A DNA stretch of 64,000 nucleotides. Origin: Pleomorphovibrio marinus (GTDB taxonomy: Bacteria > Bacteroidota > Bacteroidia > Cytophagales > Cyclobacteriaceae). The stretch covers positions 124,001 to 188,000 of the forward strand of contig NZ_QCXY01000012.1 of the NCBI RefSeq assembly GCF_003347495.1. The letters are read 5' to 3'. The notes under the pieces were generated by a model. That model saw only the letters and a program-made list of their open reading frames with translations. It had not been told where the DNA came from and made no database searches. Below are positions 26,951 through 36,818 of the stretch, one piece after another (the first letter of the stretch is position 1; each line of letters opens with the position of its first letter). A program made the translations under genes and the position numbers.

Positions 26951-28414
26951 TTGAAATTGAAGTTTAGCCCATTTCTTCTAATAGTGACATTTTGCTTTTG
27001 CTGGATCAGTTTCTCGGCTGAAAAGGTACATGCACAGGATACTCCTGAAGAAGATGTGGAATTTGAGGATATCAAAGCACCCGAACAAGTTACGGTGAAC
27101 AGTATCTTTGTGGTTGGCAATGAAAAAACCCGCAAAAGGATCATTCTTCGGGAAATGGACATTAAGGAAGGCATTACCTACGATTGGCAGGAATTTGTGG
27201 AGCTCATCATCGGAGACCAAAAAAAAATATACAACTTACAGCTTTTCACTACGGTAGATGTCACCCCGCTATTTACTGGAGACGACCAGGTGGAGGTACT
27301 TGTATCTTTAAGGGAGAGATGGTATATCCTTCCAAGCGTAATCTTCAACCTGGCGGACAGAAACTTCTCAGAATGGTGGATCAACCAGGACAGGGATTTC
27401 TCTAGGGTAAACTATGGCTTGAAACTGGATCATAACAATGTGGGTGGCAGAAATGAAAAATTCCGTATTTTGGGCCAACTGGGATTCACTCAGGCCTTTG
27501 ACCTCCACTACAGCAAGCCTTATATAGACCGAAAGCAATTGCATGGTCTTTCAGCAAGGTTTACTTACTTCACCAATAAAACCATCGCCGTCAGATCGGC
27601 ACAAAATAGACAGGTGTTTTACACCAACGAAAACGAGGATGTGCTTCGCAGGACAATAAACACTTACCTGGCTTATACCTTTCGCGGAAGTTTTTATAAT
27701 TTTCATTATGCCAATATTGGCTACCACAACACCCAAATCCATGAGGATGTTTTCAGTCAAAACCCGGTTTTCTTTCCACACGGGGACACAAACCTATCCT
27801 ATTTCTATGCATCCTACAGCTATAGACATGACCGACGGGACAATGTGGCCTACGCTACCGATGGAGCCCTGCTCAACCTCAGTCTAACCCAATATGGGAT
27901 TTTTGGCAGTGATGACATTCACGAAACGGAATTTGAAGTTATCGCCAGCAAATACACACCCTTAGGCAAGAAATTTCATTTCGTGTCCGGATTGTCGGCC
28001 AACCTCTTTTTCAGCCCCCTTCAACCCTACACCTTGGTAAGGGGCGTTGGATATAAACCTGACTTCATCAGGGGCTACGAGGTAAATGTGATAGAAGGCC
28101 AACAGGTATTGGTACACAAAAACAGCCTCAGGTACGAATTGCTAAATGTAGCCTTTGATATTTCTGCCATCATGCCCATCGAGGAGTTCTCGGTTTTCCC
28201 TATCCGGGCATATCTCAGTGGCAATTTCGACCATGGCTATGTCAATGACCGAAATCGCATCCCGGAAAACCTCATGCTTACCAATAAATACCTTTTTGGC
28301 TATGGATTAGGATTGGATTTGGTAGCCTTGTACGATACGGTTTTCCGGTTTGAATATAGCTTGAACAACCAAGGTATTGGTAACTTCTTCATCAATGTGA
28401 GGGCTCCTTTGTAA
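26951..28414 (+). CDS. BamA/TamA-family outer membrane beta-barrel protein
   Basis: A 487-residue outer-membrane protein of the Omp85 type. The signal peptide ends near HAQD. One POTRA-like domain follows (about residues 45-120, with VNSIFVVGNEKTRKRIILREM). The rest is an aromatic-rich beta barrel, with NLADRNFSEWWINQ and LGLDLVALYDTVFRFEYS as typical strands and a final strand ending in FFINVRAPL. It has far fewer POTRA repeats than BamA, so it is better viewed as a small Omp85 or surface-antigen homologue than the essential assembly factor. The start is a TTG that exactly precedes a good signal peptide. It diverges from yidD. Confidence 0.8.
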   Translation: MKLKFSPFLLIVTFCFCWISFSAEKVHAQDTPEEDVEFEDIKAPEQVTVNSIFVVGNEKTRKRIILREMDIKEGITYDWQEFVELIIGDQKKIYNLQLFTTVDVTPLFTGDDQVEVLVSLRERWYILPSVIFNLADRNFSEWWINQDRDFSRVNYGLKLDHNNVGGRNEKFRILGQLGFTQAFDLHYSKPYIDRKQLHGLSARFTYFTNKTIAVRSAQNRQVFYTNENEDVLRRTINTYLAYTFRGSFYNFHYANIGYHNTQIHEDVFSQNPVFFPHGDTNLSYFYASYSYRHDRRDNVAYATDGALLNLSLTQYGIFGSDDIHETEFEVIASKYTPLGKKFHFVSGLSANLFFSPLQPYTLVRGVGYKPDFIRGYEVNVIEGQQVLVHKNSLRYELLNVAFDISAIMPIEEFSVFPIRAYLSGNFDHGYVNDRNRIPENLMLTNKYLFGYGLGLDLVALYDTVFRFEYSLNNQGIGNFFINVRAPL

Positions 28415-28496
28415 AAAATCATTTTTTTGTTTTTAAAATACATTTTTTTGTATTATACTTCGTAGGTATTCTTAATTTTTCACTAGCCGTATTTTT

Positions 28497-29318
28497 ATGG
28501 TTAAGCTATTTTTGATAGGGATCACTATTTGGATAATACCTATTGCGTTTGCGCAGAATGGTACCGAAGTCCTCCCCAAAGGTGCTAGAAGCCTTGGGAT
28601 GGGAAATGCCAGTGTAACCCTGGGTGACGCTTGGAGTGTTTTTAACAATATTGGCGGACTAGGATTGGTAGAAAATAATCAAGCCTTTGCCGGATTCGAC
28701 CATAGGTTAGGGCTACAGGAGCTTACCACACTTTCGGCAGGTTTAGCTTTTTCCAGTCAAGAGGGCAATATAGGTATTGGGATTTCAAATTATGGAGGGG
28801 AACTCTTTAACCAGCAGAATCTTGGGGTGGGGTATGCAAGACAGTTGGGTCTAGCCAGCCTAGGCCTGAAAGTCAACTACTTCCAAACCAACATAGAAGG
28901 GTTCGGGCGGAGTGCAGCACCAATTCTTGAACTGGGAGGGGTGGCCGAACTTGGCCCTCAATTGGTTTTCGGAGCCCATATTTATAACCTCTCCCGAGCT
29001 AAATTAAGCAAGCTTACCCTTGAACACCTGCCCATGGTGGTAAAAACAGGGCTTTCCTACAGACCGGCTTCCTATCTCCTGATCAACCTGGAAGCAGAAA
29101 AGGAGGTAATGTTGGCCCCCCAGTTTAAGGCAGGGATGGAATACGGCATCCAAGAAAAGCTTTGGGCACGCACCGGTATCAATACCCAACCAAAAAACAT
29201 CTTTTTCGGTATTGGTTTCAGGCCAAAAAACTTCCATGTGGACTATGCCTTGAGCCAGCACATACAGCTGGGCTTTACCCATCATTTTTCTTTCAACTAC
29301 CTTTGGAATAACCCTTGA
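28497..29318 (+). CDS. PorV/PorQ-like outer membrane protein
   Basis: A 273-residue beta-barrel-like protein with a signal peptide (cleavage after IAFAQ). The motif KGARSLGMGNASVTLGDAWS near the mature N-terminus followed by NNIGGLGLVEN matches the PorV/PorQ and UPF0164 group, FadL-like barrels of Bacteroidota. Some of these act in the type IX secretion system as cargo shuttles. The remaining strands alternate glycine-rich and aromatic residues. A dedicated T9SS role is plausible because a T9SS cargo protein is encoded at 51-53 kb, but no T9SS core component is present in the window. The next gene starts inside its stop codon, so the two are translated together. Confidence 0.75.
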   Translation: MVKLFLIGITIWIIPIAFAQNGTEVLPKGARSLGMGNASVTLGDAWSVFNNIGGLGLVENNQAFAGFDHRLGLQELTTLSAGLAFSSQEGNIGIGISNYGGELFNQQNLGVGYARQLGLASLGLKVNYFQTNIEGFGRSAAPILELGGVAELGPQLVFGAHIYNLSRAKLSKLTLEHLPMVVKTGLSYRPASYLLINLEAEKEVMLAPQFKAGMEYGIQEKLWARTGINTQPKNIFFGIGFRPKNFHVDYALSQHIQLGFTHHFSFNYLWNNP

Positions 29319-31417
29319 AAGTCGCTTTGCTTTCTTTCTTTTCGCTTGTGGCACTTTTTTCGCCATTGTGGGCCCAGCAGCATCGGTTTAAAGAAATCGA
29401 TATGGAAGCATATATAGAAGAACTGTTTGCCATCCAGGAAGAAGAAATCAATTACGAGGACTTATACGAAGGCCTTCTTCAAATGCAACTTAACCCCATA
29501 TCCCTGAATAGGGCAGGAAACGAAGAGCTGCAGTCTCTCTTTGTTTTAACACCCCTTCAAATTACCTCATTTTTGACCTACAGGGCGGCATTTGGCCCCC
29601 TTCTTTCCCTTTATGAGCTACAAGCAATCCCTCATTGGGATTTGGAAACCATTCAAAGGGTATTGCCATTTGTCACGCTTGCCGAAAACACCCATTTACG
29701 TCAGCAACCCCTATTTCAGCGGATTATCTCGGAAAGGGACGCCTATTTGATACTAAGACACCGAAGGGTGTGGGAAACTAGAAGGGGGTTTCTTCCGGCG
29801 GACACACTTGCTTCGGGGAGTTTAAGTACCAGGTACCAAGGTGACCCCAATGACCTCTATGCGAGATTTCGTATACAACACGTTCGCGATTTCAGCGTGG
29901 GGTTCACCATGGACAAAGACCCAGGTGAGACATTCACTTGGGATCCTGCAACTCAGCGTTATGGCTTTAATTTTATTTCTTATCATGCCACACTTTATGA
30001 CAAAGGACCTTGGAAAACCATATCCCTAGGAGATTATCAACTCCAGTTCGGACAGGGACTGGTTTTTGGAGCTGGTTTTAGCGTAGGGAAAGGAGCGGAA
30101 ACCATTACCACAGTAAGAAGGAGTTCAGTGGGGATAAGGCCCTACACATCCGTTTTGGAATTCGGGTTTTTCAGGGGAGGCGCTGCTACCTATAGAAAAG
30201 GGGGCTGGGAATTTACTGCCATGTATAGCAACGCACCCAGAGACGCACGTATCCAGGTTGAAAATGACACCATGGAGAGACCCGAGGCATATATTTCATC
30301 CCTGCTTAGAAGTGGTTTACATCGTACCCCCTCAGAAATCGAGGCCAAAGCCCAGGCGAGGGAACAAAACTTGGGCGGGAATATACATTTCAACAGCCCA
30401 AACAAAAATTTTCAATGGGGATCTAATGCTTTGCATACGCAGTTCAGCCAACCTTTTCAGCCTAACCCAAGGGTTTACAATGCCTTCGAATTCACTGGAA
30501 GTACTAATCATATCTACAGCACCTATTTTTCTTACAACCTCCACAACTATTTCTTTTTTGGTGAATCGGCCCGATCAAAAAGTGGGGGGCATGGTACTGT
30601 GTTGGGTTTAATGAGTAGTCTACATCCCAAAGTCGACTTTTCTATGCTCTGGAGACAATTTGACAGGAATTTTCACACCTTGTATGGAAATGCCTTTTCT
30701 GAAGGAACCCGACCCATCAACGAAACGGGTTTATACCTCGGGCTTCGATATAAGCCCAACAGGAAATTTACATGGTCCATCTACCATGACCAATTTAGGT
30801 TTCCTTGGTTACGGTTCCGGGTTTACCAACCTTCCCATGGCACAGAATGGCTAAGCCGTATAGCTTATTCCCCGTCCAAGAACACCTTCCTGTTTTTGCA
30901 GGCCAGAAATGAGAGCAAAGGAAGAAACCTCCCTAACCTGGCTCAGAATGGGGTCTCCCACTTGGTGGGTACAGGAAGAAGAAGAAATTTGGTGTTTAGT
31001 CTTGAGCATAAGCTAAACAACACCTGGCAGATTAAATCGCGCGTTCAAGCCAGTGACTTTCTTCTGGGAACGCAGTACTCCAAGGGGTTTGCGCTCGCTC
31101 AAGACCTCAATGCAGACTTGGGTAAAATAAGACTGAGCGGCCGTATGGCCCTTTTTGACACAGAAGACTTTGAAAATCGCCAATACATCTACGAAAAGAA
31201 TGTATTATGGGCATTTTCCTTACCCAATTACTATGGGCAAGGACTAAGGTATTATTTGCTGGGGCAGTGGAGAATAAATCAACAACTCACCTTTTGGGGG
31301 AGATGGGCAAGGACTTCCTTTACAGACCGGAGACAAATAGGTACCGGACTACAACAAATTGAAGGAAGTTTCCTCAGCGAGACCACCATGCAACTTAGGT
31401 ATCAATTCAATAGATAA
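29315..31417 (+). CDS. Outer membrane protein with N-terminal helix-hairpin-helix
   Basis: A 700-residue protein with signal peptide (MKVALLSFFSLVALFSPLWA). Residues about 60-130 form a ComEA-like helix-hairpin-helix (LNRAGNEELQSLFVLTPLQI then ITSFLTYRAAFGPLLSLYEL). A long beta-rich C-terminal region of repeated aromatic strands follows, ending in TTMQLRYQFNR. This combination of a periplasmic DNA-binding-like hairpin and an outer-membrane barrel recurs in Bacteroidota, and I know of no demonstrated function. A TTG start overlapping the preceding stop is required to give the signal peptide. It is co-translated with the PorV/PorQ-like gene. One speculation is envelope anchoring or uptake of DNA, but nothing here proves it. 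Confidence 0.75.
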   Translation: MKVALLSFFSLVALFSPLWAQQHRFKEIDMEAYIEELFAIQEEEINYEDLYEGLLQMQLNPISLNRAGNEELQSLFVLTPLQITSFLTYRAAFGPLLSLYELQAIPHWDLETIQRVLPFVTLAENTHLRQQPLFQRIISERDAYLILRHRRVWETRRGFLPADTLASGSLSTRYQGDPNDLYARFRIQHVRDFSVGFTMDKDPGETFTWDPATQRYGFNFISYHATLYDKGPWKTISLGDYQLQFGQGLVFGAGFSVGKGAETITTVRRSSVGIRPYTSVLEFGFFRGGAATYRKGGWEFTAMYSNAPRDARIQVENDTMERPEAYISSLLRSGLHRTPSEIEAKAQAREQNLGGNIHFNSPNKNFQWGSNALHTQFSQPFQPNPRVYNAFEFTGSTNHIYSTYFSYNLHNYFFFGESARSKSGGHGTVLGLMSSLHPKVDFSMLWRQFDRNFHTLYGNAFSEGTRPINETGLYLGLRYKPNRKFTWSIYHDQFRFPWLRFRVYQPSHGTEWLSRIAYSPSKNTFLFLQARNESKGRNLPNLAQNGVSHLVGTGRRRNLVFSLEHKLNNTWQIKSRVQASDFLLGTQYSKGFALAQDLNADLGKIRLSGRMALFDTEDFENRQYIYEKNVLWAFSLPNYYGQGLRYYLLGQWRINQQLTFWGRWARTSFTDRRQIGTGLQQIEGSFLSETTMQLRYQFNR

Positions 31418-31432
31418 GAGGTGCAAAGCCTA

Positions 31433-31867
31433 TTAATGATCAGGTTTGGAATTTCCCTTTAACAAATCTCTAATTTCTTCCAACAGGATTTCTTGTTTGT
31501 TTACGGTGGGTGGAGGAGGGGTTGTTGCCATCTCCTCTTTTCTTTTTAGGTTATTAATCAATTTAACGACCAAGAAAATGGAAAAGGCAATAATTATAAA
31601 GTCAATTAAAACCTGAATAAATTTGCCATAATTGATCGTAACGGCATTAATTTGGTCACCTGCGGGTGAAATGTATGCTTCCTTTAAAACTACCACCAAA
31701 TCCGAAAAATCCACCCCTCCAATCAATAGCCCTATAGGAGGCATCAAAATATCCGCTACAAGTGAGGCTGTGATTTTTCCAAATGCAGCACCTATGATTA
31801 CTGCAACTGCAAGATCTACCACATTACCCCTGACAGCAAAATCCTTGAATTCTTTAAGTAAACTCAT
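31433..31867 (-). CDS. mscL: Large-conductance mechanosensitive channel
   Basis: Pentameric inner-membrane valve that opens on osmotic downshock. Its N-terminal block [23 protein letters not shown] is the family signature, and the first membrane helix ([20 protein letters not shown]) lines the pore. The second helix ([16 protein letters not shown]) follows a periplasmic loop. A charged cytoplasmic helix closes the protein (EEIRDLLKG). The length of 144 residues is normal. Its stop lies 15 bases from the stop of the convergent HhH gene. No regulatory motif is evident upstream. Confidence 0.97.
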   Translation of the reverse strand: MSLLKEFKDFAVRGNVVDLAVAVIIGAAFGKITASLVADILMPPIGLLIGGVDFSDLVVVLKEAYISPAGDQINAVTINYGKFIQVLIDFIIIAFSIFLVVKLINNLKRKEEMATTPPPPTVNKQEILLEEIRDLLKGNSKPDH

Positions 31868-32010
31868 ACATTTGTAAGATTAAAGCGTGAAGATTCCGAA
31901 CAGCAACATAAAATTCTAAAAAACTACCTTATTTAATTGAAATTAGCAAATTGTTCTATTTAATTTCTTTTTAAATAGGTAGGCTACACCACTTATTGAA
32001 AAATTAAAGA

Positions 32011-34068
32011 ATGGACCAACCCCCCATTGCAACAAAAAAAATCAGTGAAATTTTTGCGCATGAGGAATCCAGAAAGGATCCCTATTACTGGCTAAAGGAG
32101 CGTGACAACCCTGAGGTGATTGCTTATCTTAATGAGGAGAACGCCTTCCATAAGAGCAAATTGGCGTACACGGACAGGCTACAGCATTCCCTGTATGAAG
32201 AAATGAAAAGCAGGATAAAAGAGGATGATGAAGGTGTCCCCTATTTCAAGGGAGGGTATTTTTATTTTCATAAATATGTAAAAGGAGGCGAATACCCTCT
32301 TTATTGCAGAAAAAAGGGCACTTTGGAGGCTGAGGAGGAGGTGATTTTGAACGTTAACGAATTGGCCAAGGGACATGAGTTTTTCCAAATTGGGGGCTTA
32401 GGTACCACAGAGGATCAGAACATGCTCTGTTTTGCCTTTGACAATGTAGGTAGGAGAATTTATCAGTTGACTTTCAAAAAGCTAAATGATGGCGAAATCC
32501 TGCGAGATGAAATCGGGGAAGTTACTGGCAATTTCGTATGGGACAGTGAAGGCAAAAGTATATTCTACAGCAAACAAGACCCAAATACCCTACGTGCATA
32601 TCAGATATATAGACATGTTTTGGGCACCTCCCAGGCAGATGACCAATTGATCTATGAAGAAACCGACGAAACCTTCACCTGCCATGTAAGTAAATCCAAA
32701 TCCAAGGAATATATTTTCCTGGTTTCTCAAAGCACAGTTTCCAGTGAGTACCGTTTTATTCCTTCCTCCACCCCGGAGAAAGCCCCCACGCTGATCCAGT
32801 CCCGAAAAAGGGATTTGGAGTATGATGTGGATCATGGGGAGGGTGATTTTTTAATACTTACCAATGCTCATTCAAGCAAGAACTTCAAATTGGTAAAAGC
32901 GCCGATTGGCCAACCTGGTATTGAAAACTGGGTGGATTTTATTCCGCACAACGAAAATGTTTTGTTGGAGGGTTTCGAAGTCTTCAAGAATCACCTGGTT
33001 TTACAAGAGAGGTTTAACGGACAAAGCAGGCTTGAGGTCAGAAATTCAGAAGGAAGGGAAAAACACACTATTCGCATGGATGACCCTGCATACACGGTTT
33101 GGATAGGGAATAACCCAGAATATTACACACAAGTATTAAGGTTTGGGTACAACTCCCTTACCACCCCCAGTTCGGTCTTTGATTATGATATGGTCAGCCA
33201 TGAACGGGTTTTGATGAAGCAACAGGAGGTAGTAGGAGGCCATGATCCATCGGCATATTGCTCAGAACGGTTGTGGGCAAGGGCTGAGGACGGCACAGAA
33301 ATTCCCGTTTCTCTGGTGTATAAAAAGTCTTTGTTCGAAAAAAACGGGACCGCTCCCCTCTTACTCTATGGCTATGGTTCGTATGGATTGAGCATGGATC
33401 CCACATTTAGCTCCCACAGGCTTAGCTTACTGGACCGAGGGATGGTCTTTGCCATTGCACATATTCGAGGGGGTCAGGAAATGGGAAGGTACTGGTATGA
33501 GCAGGGCAAAATGCTGCAGAAAAAAAACACCTTTTCCGATTATATTGCCTGCGCAGAGCACTTAATTAAGGAACGGTATGCGGCCAAGGATAAGCTGTTT
33601 GGTATGGGGGGAAGCGCAGGGGGCTTACTTATGGGAACAGTGATAAATTGGAGGCCAGATTTATTCAAGGGGGTGGTAGCGGCTGTGCCATTCGTAGATG
33701 TGGTGACAACAATGCTGGACGAAACCATTCCTTTGACGACCGGAGAGTTTGACGAATGGGGAAACCCGAAGGATAAGACTTATTATGATTACATGCTTTC
33801 CTATTCGCCCTATGATAATGTGAAGGCCCAGGAATACCCCCATCTTTTGGTGACCTCAGGGCTTCACGACAGCCAAGTTCAATACTGGGAACCCACAAAA
33901 TGGGTTGCCAAACTTAGGGAAATGAAAACGGACGACCATTTGCTGTTGCTTTACACCAACATGGATGCTGGTCATGGGGGAGCAAGTGGTCGGTTCAAGG
34001 CTTTGAAGGAACTGGCAATGGAATATGCTTTTCTATTGGATTTGGCAGGTCTTAACCCATCTGCCTGA
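32011..34068 (+). CDS. ptrB: Prolyl oligopeptidase family serine protease (oligopeptidase B-like)
   Basis: An S9-family peptidase that trims peptides after basic or proline residues. An N-terminal beta-propeller (about 60-400) gates access, and the C-terminal alpha/beta hydrolase domain holds the catalytic triad: Ser535 in MGGSAGG, Asp620 in HDSQV and His655 in AGHGG. The motif VAYKK-like NPVSLVYKKS and LLLYGYGSYG precede it, as in oligopeptidase B. At 685 residues the length fits. No signal peptide is seen, so it should be cytosolic. It is followed by a long AT-rich gap and the Anbu operon. PtrB is the likeliest name, but a prolyl-endopeptidase specificity is not excluded. Confidence 0.88.
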   Translation: MDQPPIATKKISEIFAHEESRKDPYYWLKERDNPEVIAYLNEENAFHKSKLAYTDRLQHSLYEEMKSRIKEDDEGVPYFKGGYFYFHKYVKGGEYPLYCRKKGTLEAEEEVILNVNELAKGHEFFQIGGLGTTEDQNMLCFAFDNVGRRIYQLTFKKLNDGEILRDEIGEVTGNFVWDSEGKSIFYSKQDPNTLRAYQIYRHVLGTSQADDQLIYEETDETFTCHVSKSKSKEYIFLVSQSTVSSEYRFIPSSTPEKAPTLIQSRKRDLEYDVDHGEGDFLILTNAHSSKNFKLVKAPIGQPGIENWVDFIPHNENVLLEGFEVFKNHLVLQERFNGQSRLEVRNSEGREKHTIRMDDPAYTVWIGNNPEYYTQVLRFGYNSLTTPSSVFDYDMVSHERVLMKQQEVVGGHDPSAYCSERLWARAEDGTEIPVSLVYKKSLFEKNGTAPLLLYGYGSYGLSMDPTFSSHRLSLLDRGMVFAIAHIRGGQEMGRYWYEQGKMLQKKNTFSDYIACAEHLIKERYAAKDKLFGMGGSAGGLLMGTVINWRPDLFKGVVAAVPFVDVVTTMLDETIPLTTGEFDEWGNPKDKTYYDYMLSYSPYDNVKAQEYPHLLVTSGLHDSQVQYWEPTKWVAKLREMKTDDHLLLLYTNMDAGHGGASGRFKALKELAMEYAFLLDLAGLNPSA

Positions 34069-34391
34069 AGTTTTCTGAAAAGAGGATTAACGTCAATAAG
34101 CTACCATATTAAACAAATCAACTTTAAATAAAAGGGTATATTCCAAAAATTTTAGGCTCAATTAGTTTTGATGGTGTTTTTTTATGGTCGCAAAGATTTT
34201 TTTGCAAGTATTGTTTTTTTTGATTAATTTATTATCTGGTTTAAACATCCTATAGTCCATAAACCTTTGATAACTACCATTAGCTTTGTTTTATTCATTG
34301 GTTTACAGAGGAGTACCTACACACACATCAATTAAAAATATAGTGGAAGTTGGCTGAGGCGTATTCGAAATAAAACTTTAATCGTTAACGC
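34069..34391. other. AT-rich intergenic region ahead of the ATP-grasp operon
   Basis: No gene is seen. TAGCTTTG (34281-34288) matches the TAnnTTTG -7 element and would give an untranslated leader of about 97 bases. No TTG is found at the right distance upstream, so this promoter call is weak. No hairpin terminator for the preceding protease gene was recognised. Confidence 0.3.
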
Positions 34392-35825
34392 ATGAAATTT
34401 GAACCCACTATCCAAGACGGTTTCTTTGACGAGATGTACGATGAACAGGGTAATGTCAGACCTCATTGTCAAAAATTCGACGACTTGCTGAAAAATAGCC
34501 CTAAGAAGAAGCTGAGTCGGCTGCAATTTGCAGCGGACAAAGCTCAAATGGCTATGGGAATGACATTTAACGTTTATCATGACAAACAGGGCATTGAGAA
34601 AATCCTTCACCTTGACATCATCCCTAGAATCATTCCTGGTTCGGAATGGAAATTATTGGAAAAAGGACTAATCCAACGAATCGATGCACTGAATCATTTT
34701 CTTCAAGACATTTATAATGAAGGGAAAATCCTGAAAGACAAAATCATCCCTGAGGATTTAATTTTGGGAAGTAAGGATTACCTAAGCCCCTGTAAGGGAC
34801 TTACCCCACCCAAAGGCATATGGTGTCACATCACCGGAACCGATCTGGTAAGGGATAGCTCAGGTGCTTACTTTATCCTGGAGGACAACCTTAGGTGCCC
34901 TTCCGGTGTAAGCTACATGCTGGAGAGTAGAGAAATAATTAAGAGGGCATTTCCCGATCTTTTCAATCGGTTAGGTGTCAGGCCAGTTTCTAATTACCCT
35001 GCACGCCTTTTCAATATGCTTCAACATCTCTCTGACAAGAGTAAGCCAGTGATAGGTGTTTTGACTCCTGGCATACATAACTCCGCCTATTTTGAACATT
35101 CCTATCTGGCCCAGCAAATGGGTGTAGAACTTGTCTCTGGGATGGATCTCCTTGTCAAGGATAAATTCGTATACATGCAGACTACCAAGGGCTTGGAGCA
35201 AATCGACGTTTTATATAGAAGGATAGACGATGTTTTCCTTGACCCCCTTTCTTTTAACCCAGACTCACTTTTAGGGGTACCTGGCTTGTTTGAGGCATAT
35301 AAGGCGGGCAACATTGCCATTGCCAATGCTCCCGGAACGGGAGTGGCTGACGACAAGGCCGTATATGCTTACGTACCTAGGATTATAAAATACTATTTGG
35401 ATCAGGATCCCATTTTGCAGAATGTACCTACCTATCTCTGCCGGGAAGAAAAAGACCGCAAATACGTTCTAGAGCATATTGAGGATCTAGTGGTAAAAGA
35501 AACCAATGCAGCCGGGGGTTATGGCATGCTGATAGGCCCAAAATCCACGAAGGAGGAGCACGAAAAATTCCGAAAGCTTATCCAAAGCAATCCCAACAAT
35601 TATATCGCACAGCCTACCCTTTCACTTTCTACCGTTCCTACCCTAATTGACAACCAAGGTGTGGAAGGAAGGCATGTTGATCTGAGACCATATATATTGT
35701 ATGGAAGCGATATAGAAGTAGTACCAGGCGCACTTACCAGAGTAGCGTTGAAAAAAGGATCCTTAGTGGTAAATAGCTCCCAAGGTGGGGGAAGCAAAGA
35801 CACATGGGTATTGTTTAATGACTAA
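34392..35825 (+). CDS. Circularly permuted type 2 ATP-grasp protein
   Basis: A 477-residue ATP-grasp enzyme of the circularly permuted DUF404/DUF407-like type, likely an amide-bond-forming ligase on an unidentified peptide or amino-acid substrate. Family blocks: NPGTGVADDKAVYAYVPR region (here NAPGTGVADDKAVYAY), VVKETNAAGGYGMLIGP (nucleotide loop), IAQPTLSLSTVP, and RHVDLRPYILYG near the end. The first gene of a four-gene run (ATP-grasp, alpha-E, Anbu, transglutaminase) with 12 bases to the next. This gene set is a known conserved neighbourhood proposed to make and process a peptide tag or modified peptide. The product has not been defined. Cytosolic, no signal peptide. Confidence 0.92.
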   Translation: MKFEPTIQDGFFDEMYDEQGNVRPHCQKFDDLLKNSPKKKLSRLQFAADKAQMAMGMTFNVYHDKQGIEKILHLDIIPRIIPGSEWKLLEKGLIQRIDALNHFLQDIYNEGKILKDKIIPEDLILGSKDYLSPCKGLTPPKGIWCHITGTDLVRDSSGAYFILEDNLRCPSGVSYMLESREIIKRAFPDLFNRLGVRPVSNYPARLFNMLQHLSDKSKPVIGVLTPGIHNSAYFEHSYLAQQMGVELVSGMDLLVKDKFVYMQTTKGLEQIDVLYRRIDDVFLDPLSFNPDSLLGVPGLFEAYKAGNIAIANAPGTGVADDKAVYAYVPRIIKYYLDQDPILQNVPTYLCREEKDRKYVLEHIEDLVVKETNAAGGYGMLIGPKSTKEEHEKFRKLIQSNPNNYIAQPTLSLSTVPTLIDNQGVEGRHVDLRPYILYGSDIEVVPGALTRVALKKGSLVVNSSQGGGSKDTWVLFND

Positions 35826-35837
35826 ATCAATTAATAC

Positions 35838-36818
35838 ATGTTAAGTAGAGTAGCAAATTCCATATATTGGCTGGGAAGATACCTGGAAAGAACCGAGAAT
35901 TACGCCCGGTTTATCGATGTGAATTTCAACTTAATGCTGGATCTTCCCGGAGACCTACAAGAACAGTGGGAACCTCTCATCTTGGCAACAGGTGACGACA
36001 CCATCTTTAGAAGCAAGTTCGATCGTTTTGACAAAAAGGAAGTCATCTACTTTCTTGCCTTCGATACCGACAACCCCAACTCTATAATTTCTTCCGTGAC
36101 CGCAGCCAGGGAAAATGCCCGAATCATAAGGGAAAACCTCACCAAGGAAACCTGGGAAAAGCTAAACGAAACCTACCACTTCGTCAAAAAGGGGGCCGAA
36201 AGAAAGGAATGGAAAAAAGAAGACCCGAGGGCTTTTTTTGAGAGTGTGAAAAACCAAATCCTCCTTCTTTACGGGCTAGCGGAAAATACCGTGGCCAGAA
36301 CAGAAGGTTGGTACTTCAGGCAACTGGGACTCTTCCTTGAAAGAGCGGATAAAACCTCCAGGATTTTGGACGTGAAATACCACATTCTATTGCCTTCTGT
36401 AGAAGAGATTGGTTCTCCACTGGACTTTTTGCACTGGATGGCCCTACTTAAGTCCGTGACTGCTTTCAACACCTACAAAAGACTATATGGAAACATTGAC
36501 CCCTCAGGTGTGGTGGAGTTCCTTGTGCTCAACAAATACTTTCCCCGATCCGTGTTTTATTGCATGAAGGAAGCGGAAAACTGTCTGTTTAAGATTTCTG
36601 GATCTAATGGGACAGGATTTTCCAATAGTGCTGAGAAGGCCATGGGTGAGCTACGCTCGAAGCTGGAGTTTGACGATGTTTCTGACGTGATAGGGACCGG
36701 GCTGCATGAATACCTAGAGAGCCTACTTGGGAAAATTAATACAATATCAAACAAAATAGATGACAATTATTTTCAAATAAAGGATAACTTTGTAAGTCAA
36801 TCGAATAGGCAGGGATGA
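35838..36818 (+). CDS. Alpha-E domain protein
   Basis: A 326-residue, mostly helical protein of the alpha-E family, known only from its association with circularly permuted ATP-grasp, transglutaminase and Anbu genes. The opening block MLSRVANSIYWLGRYLERTENYARFIDVN is the family hallmark, and PSSVFYCMKEAE-like PRSVFYCMKEAENCL near residue 235 is another conserved helix. No catalytic motif is recognised. A role as scaffold or substrate carrier for the ATP-grasp ligase is a reasonable guess only. Its last four bases overlap the ATG of the Anbu gene, so translation is coupled. No membrane helix is evident. Confidence 0.9.
   Translation: MLSRVANSIYWLGRYLERTENYARFIDVNFNLMLDLPGDLQEQWEPLILATGDDTIFRSKFDRFDKKEVIYFLAFDTDNPNSIISSVTAARENARIIRENLTKETWEKLNETYHFVKKGAERKEWKKEDPRAFFESVKNQILLLYGLAENTVARTEGWYFRQLGLFLERADKTSRILDVKYHILLPSVEEIGSPLDFLHWMALLKSVTAFNTYKRLYGNIDPSGVVEFLVLNKYFPRSVFYCMKEAENCLFKISGSNGTGFSNSAEKAMGELRSKLEFDDVSDVIGTGLHEYLESLLGKINTISNKIDDNYFQIKDNFVSQSNRQG

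Noticed and set aside
34266-34288. TTTG plus TAGCTTTG as a full promoter for the ATP-grasp operon
   Set aside because: Only 11 bases lie between the elements, too few for the TTG-N19-TAnnTTTG pattern. The -7 match alone is kept at low confidence.
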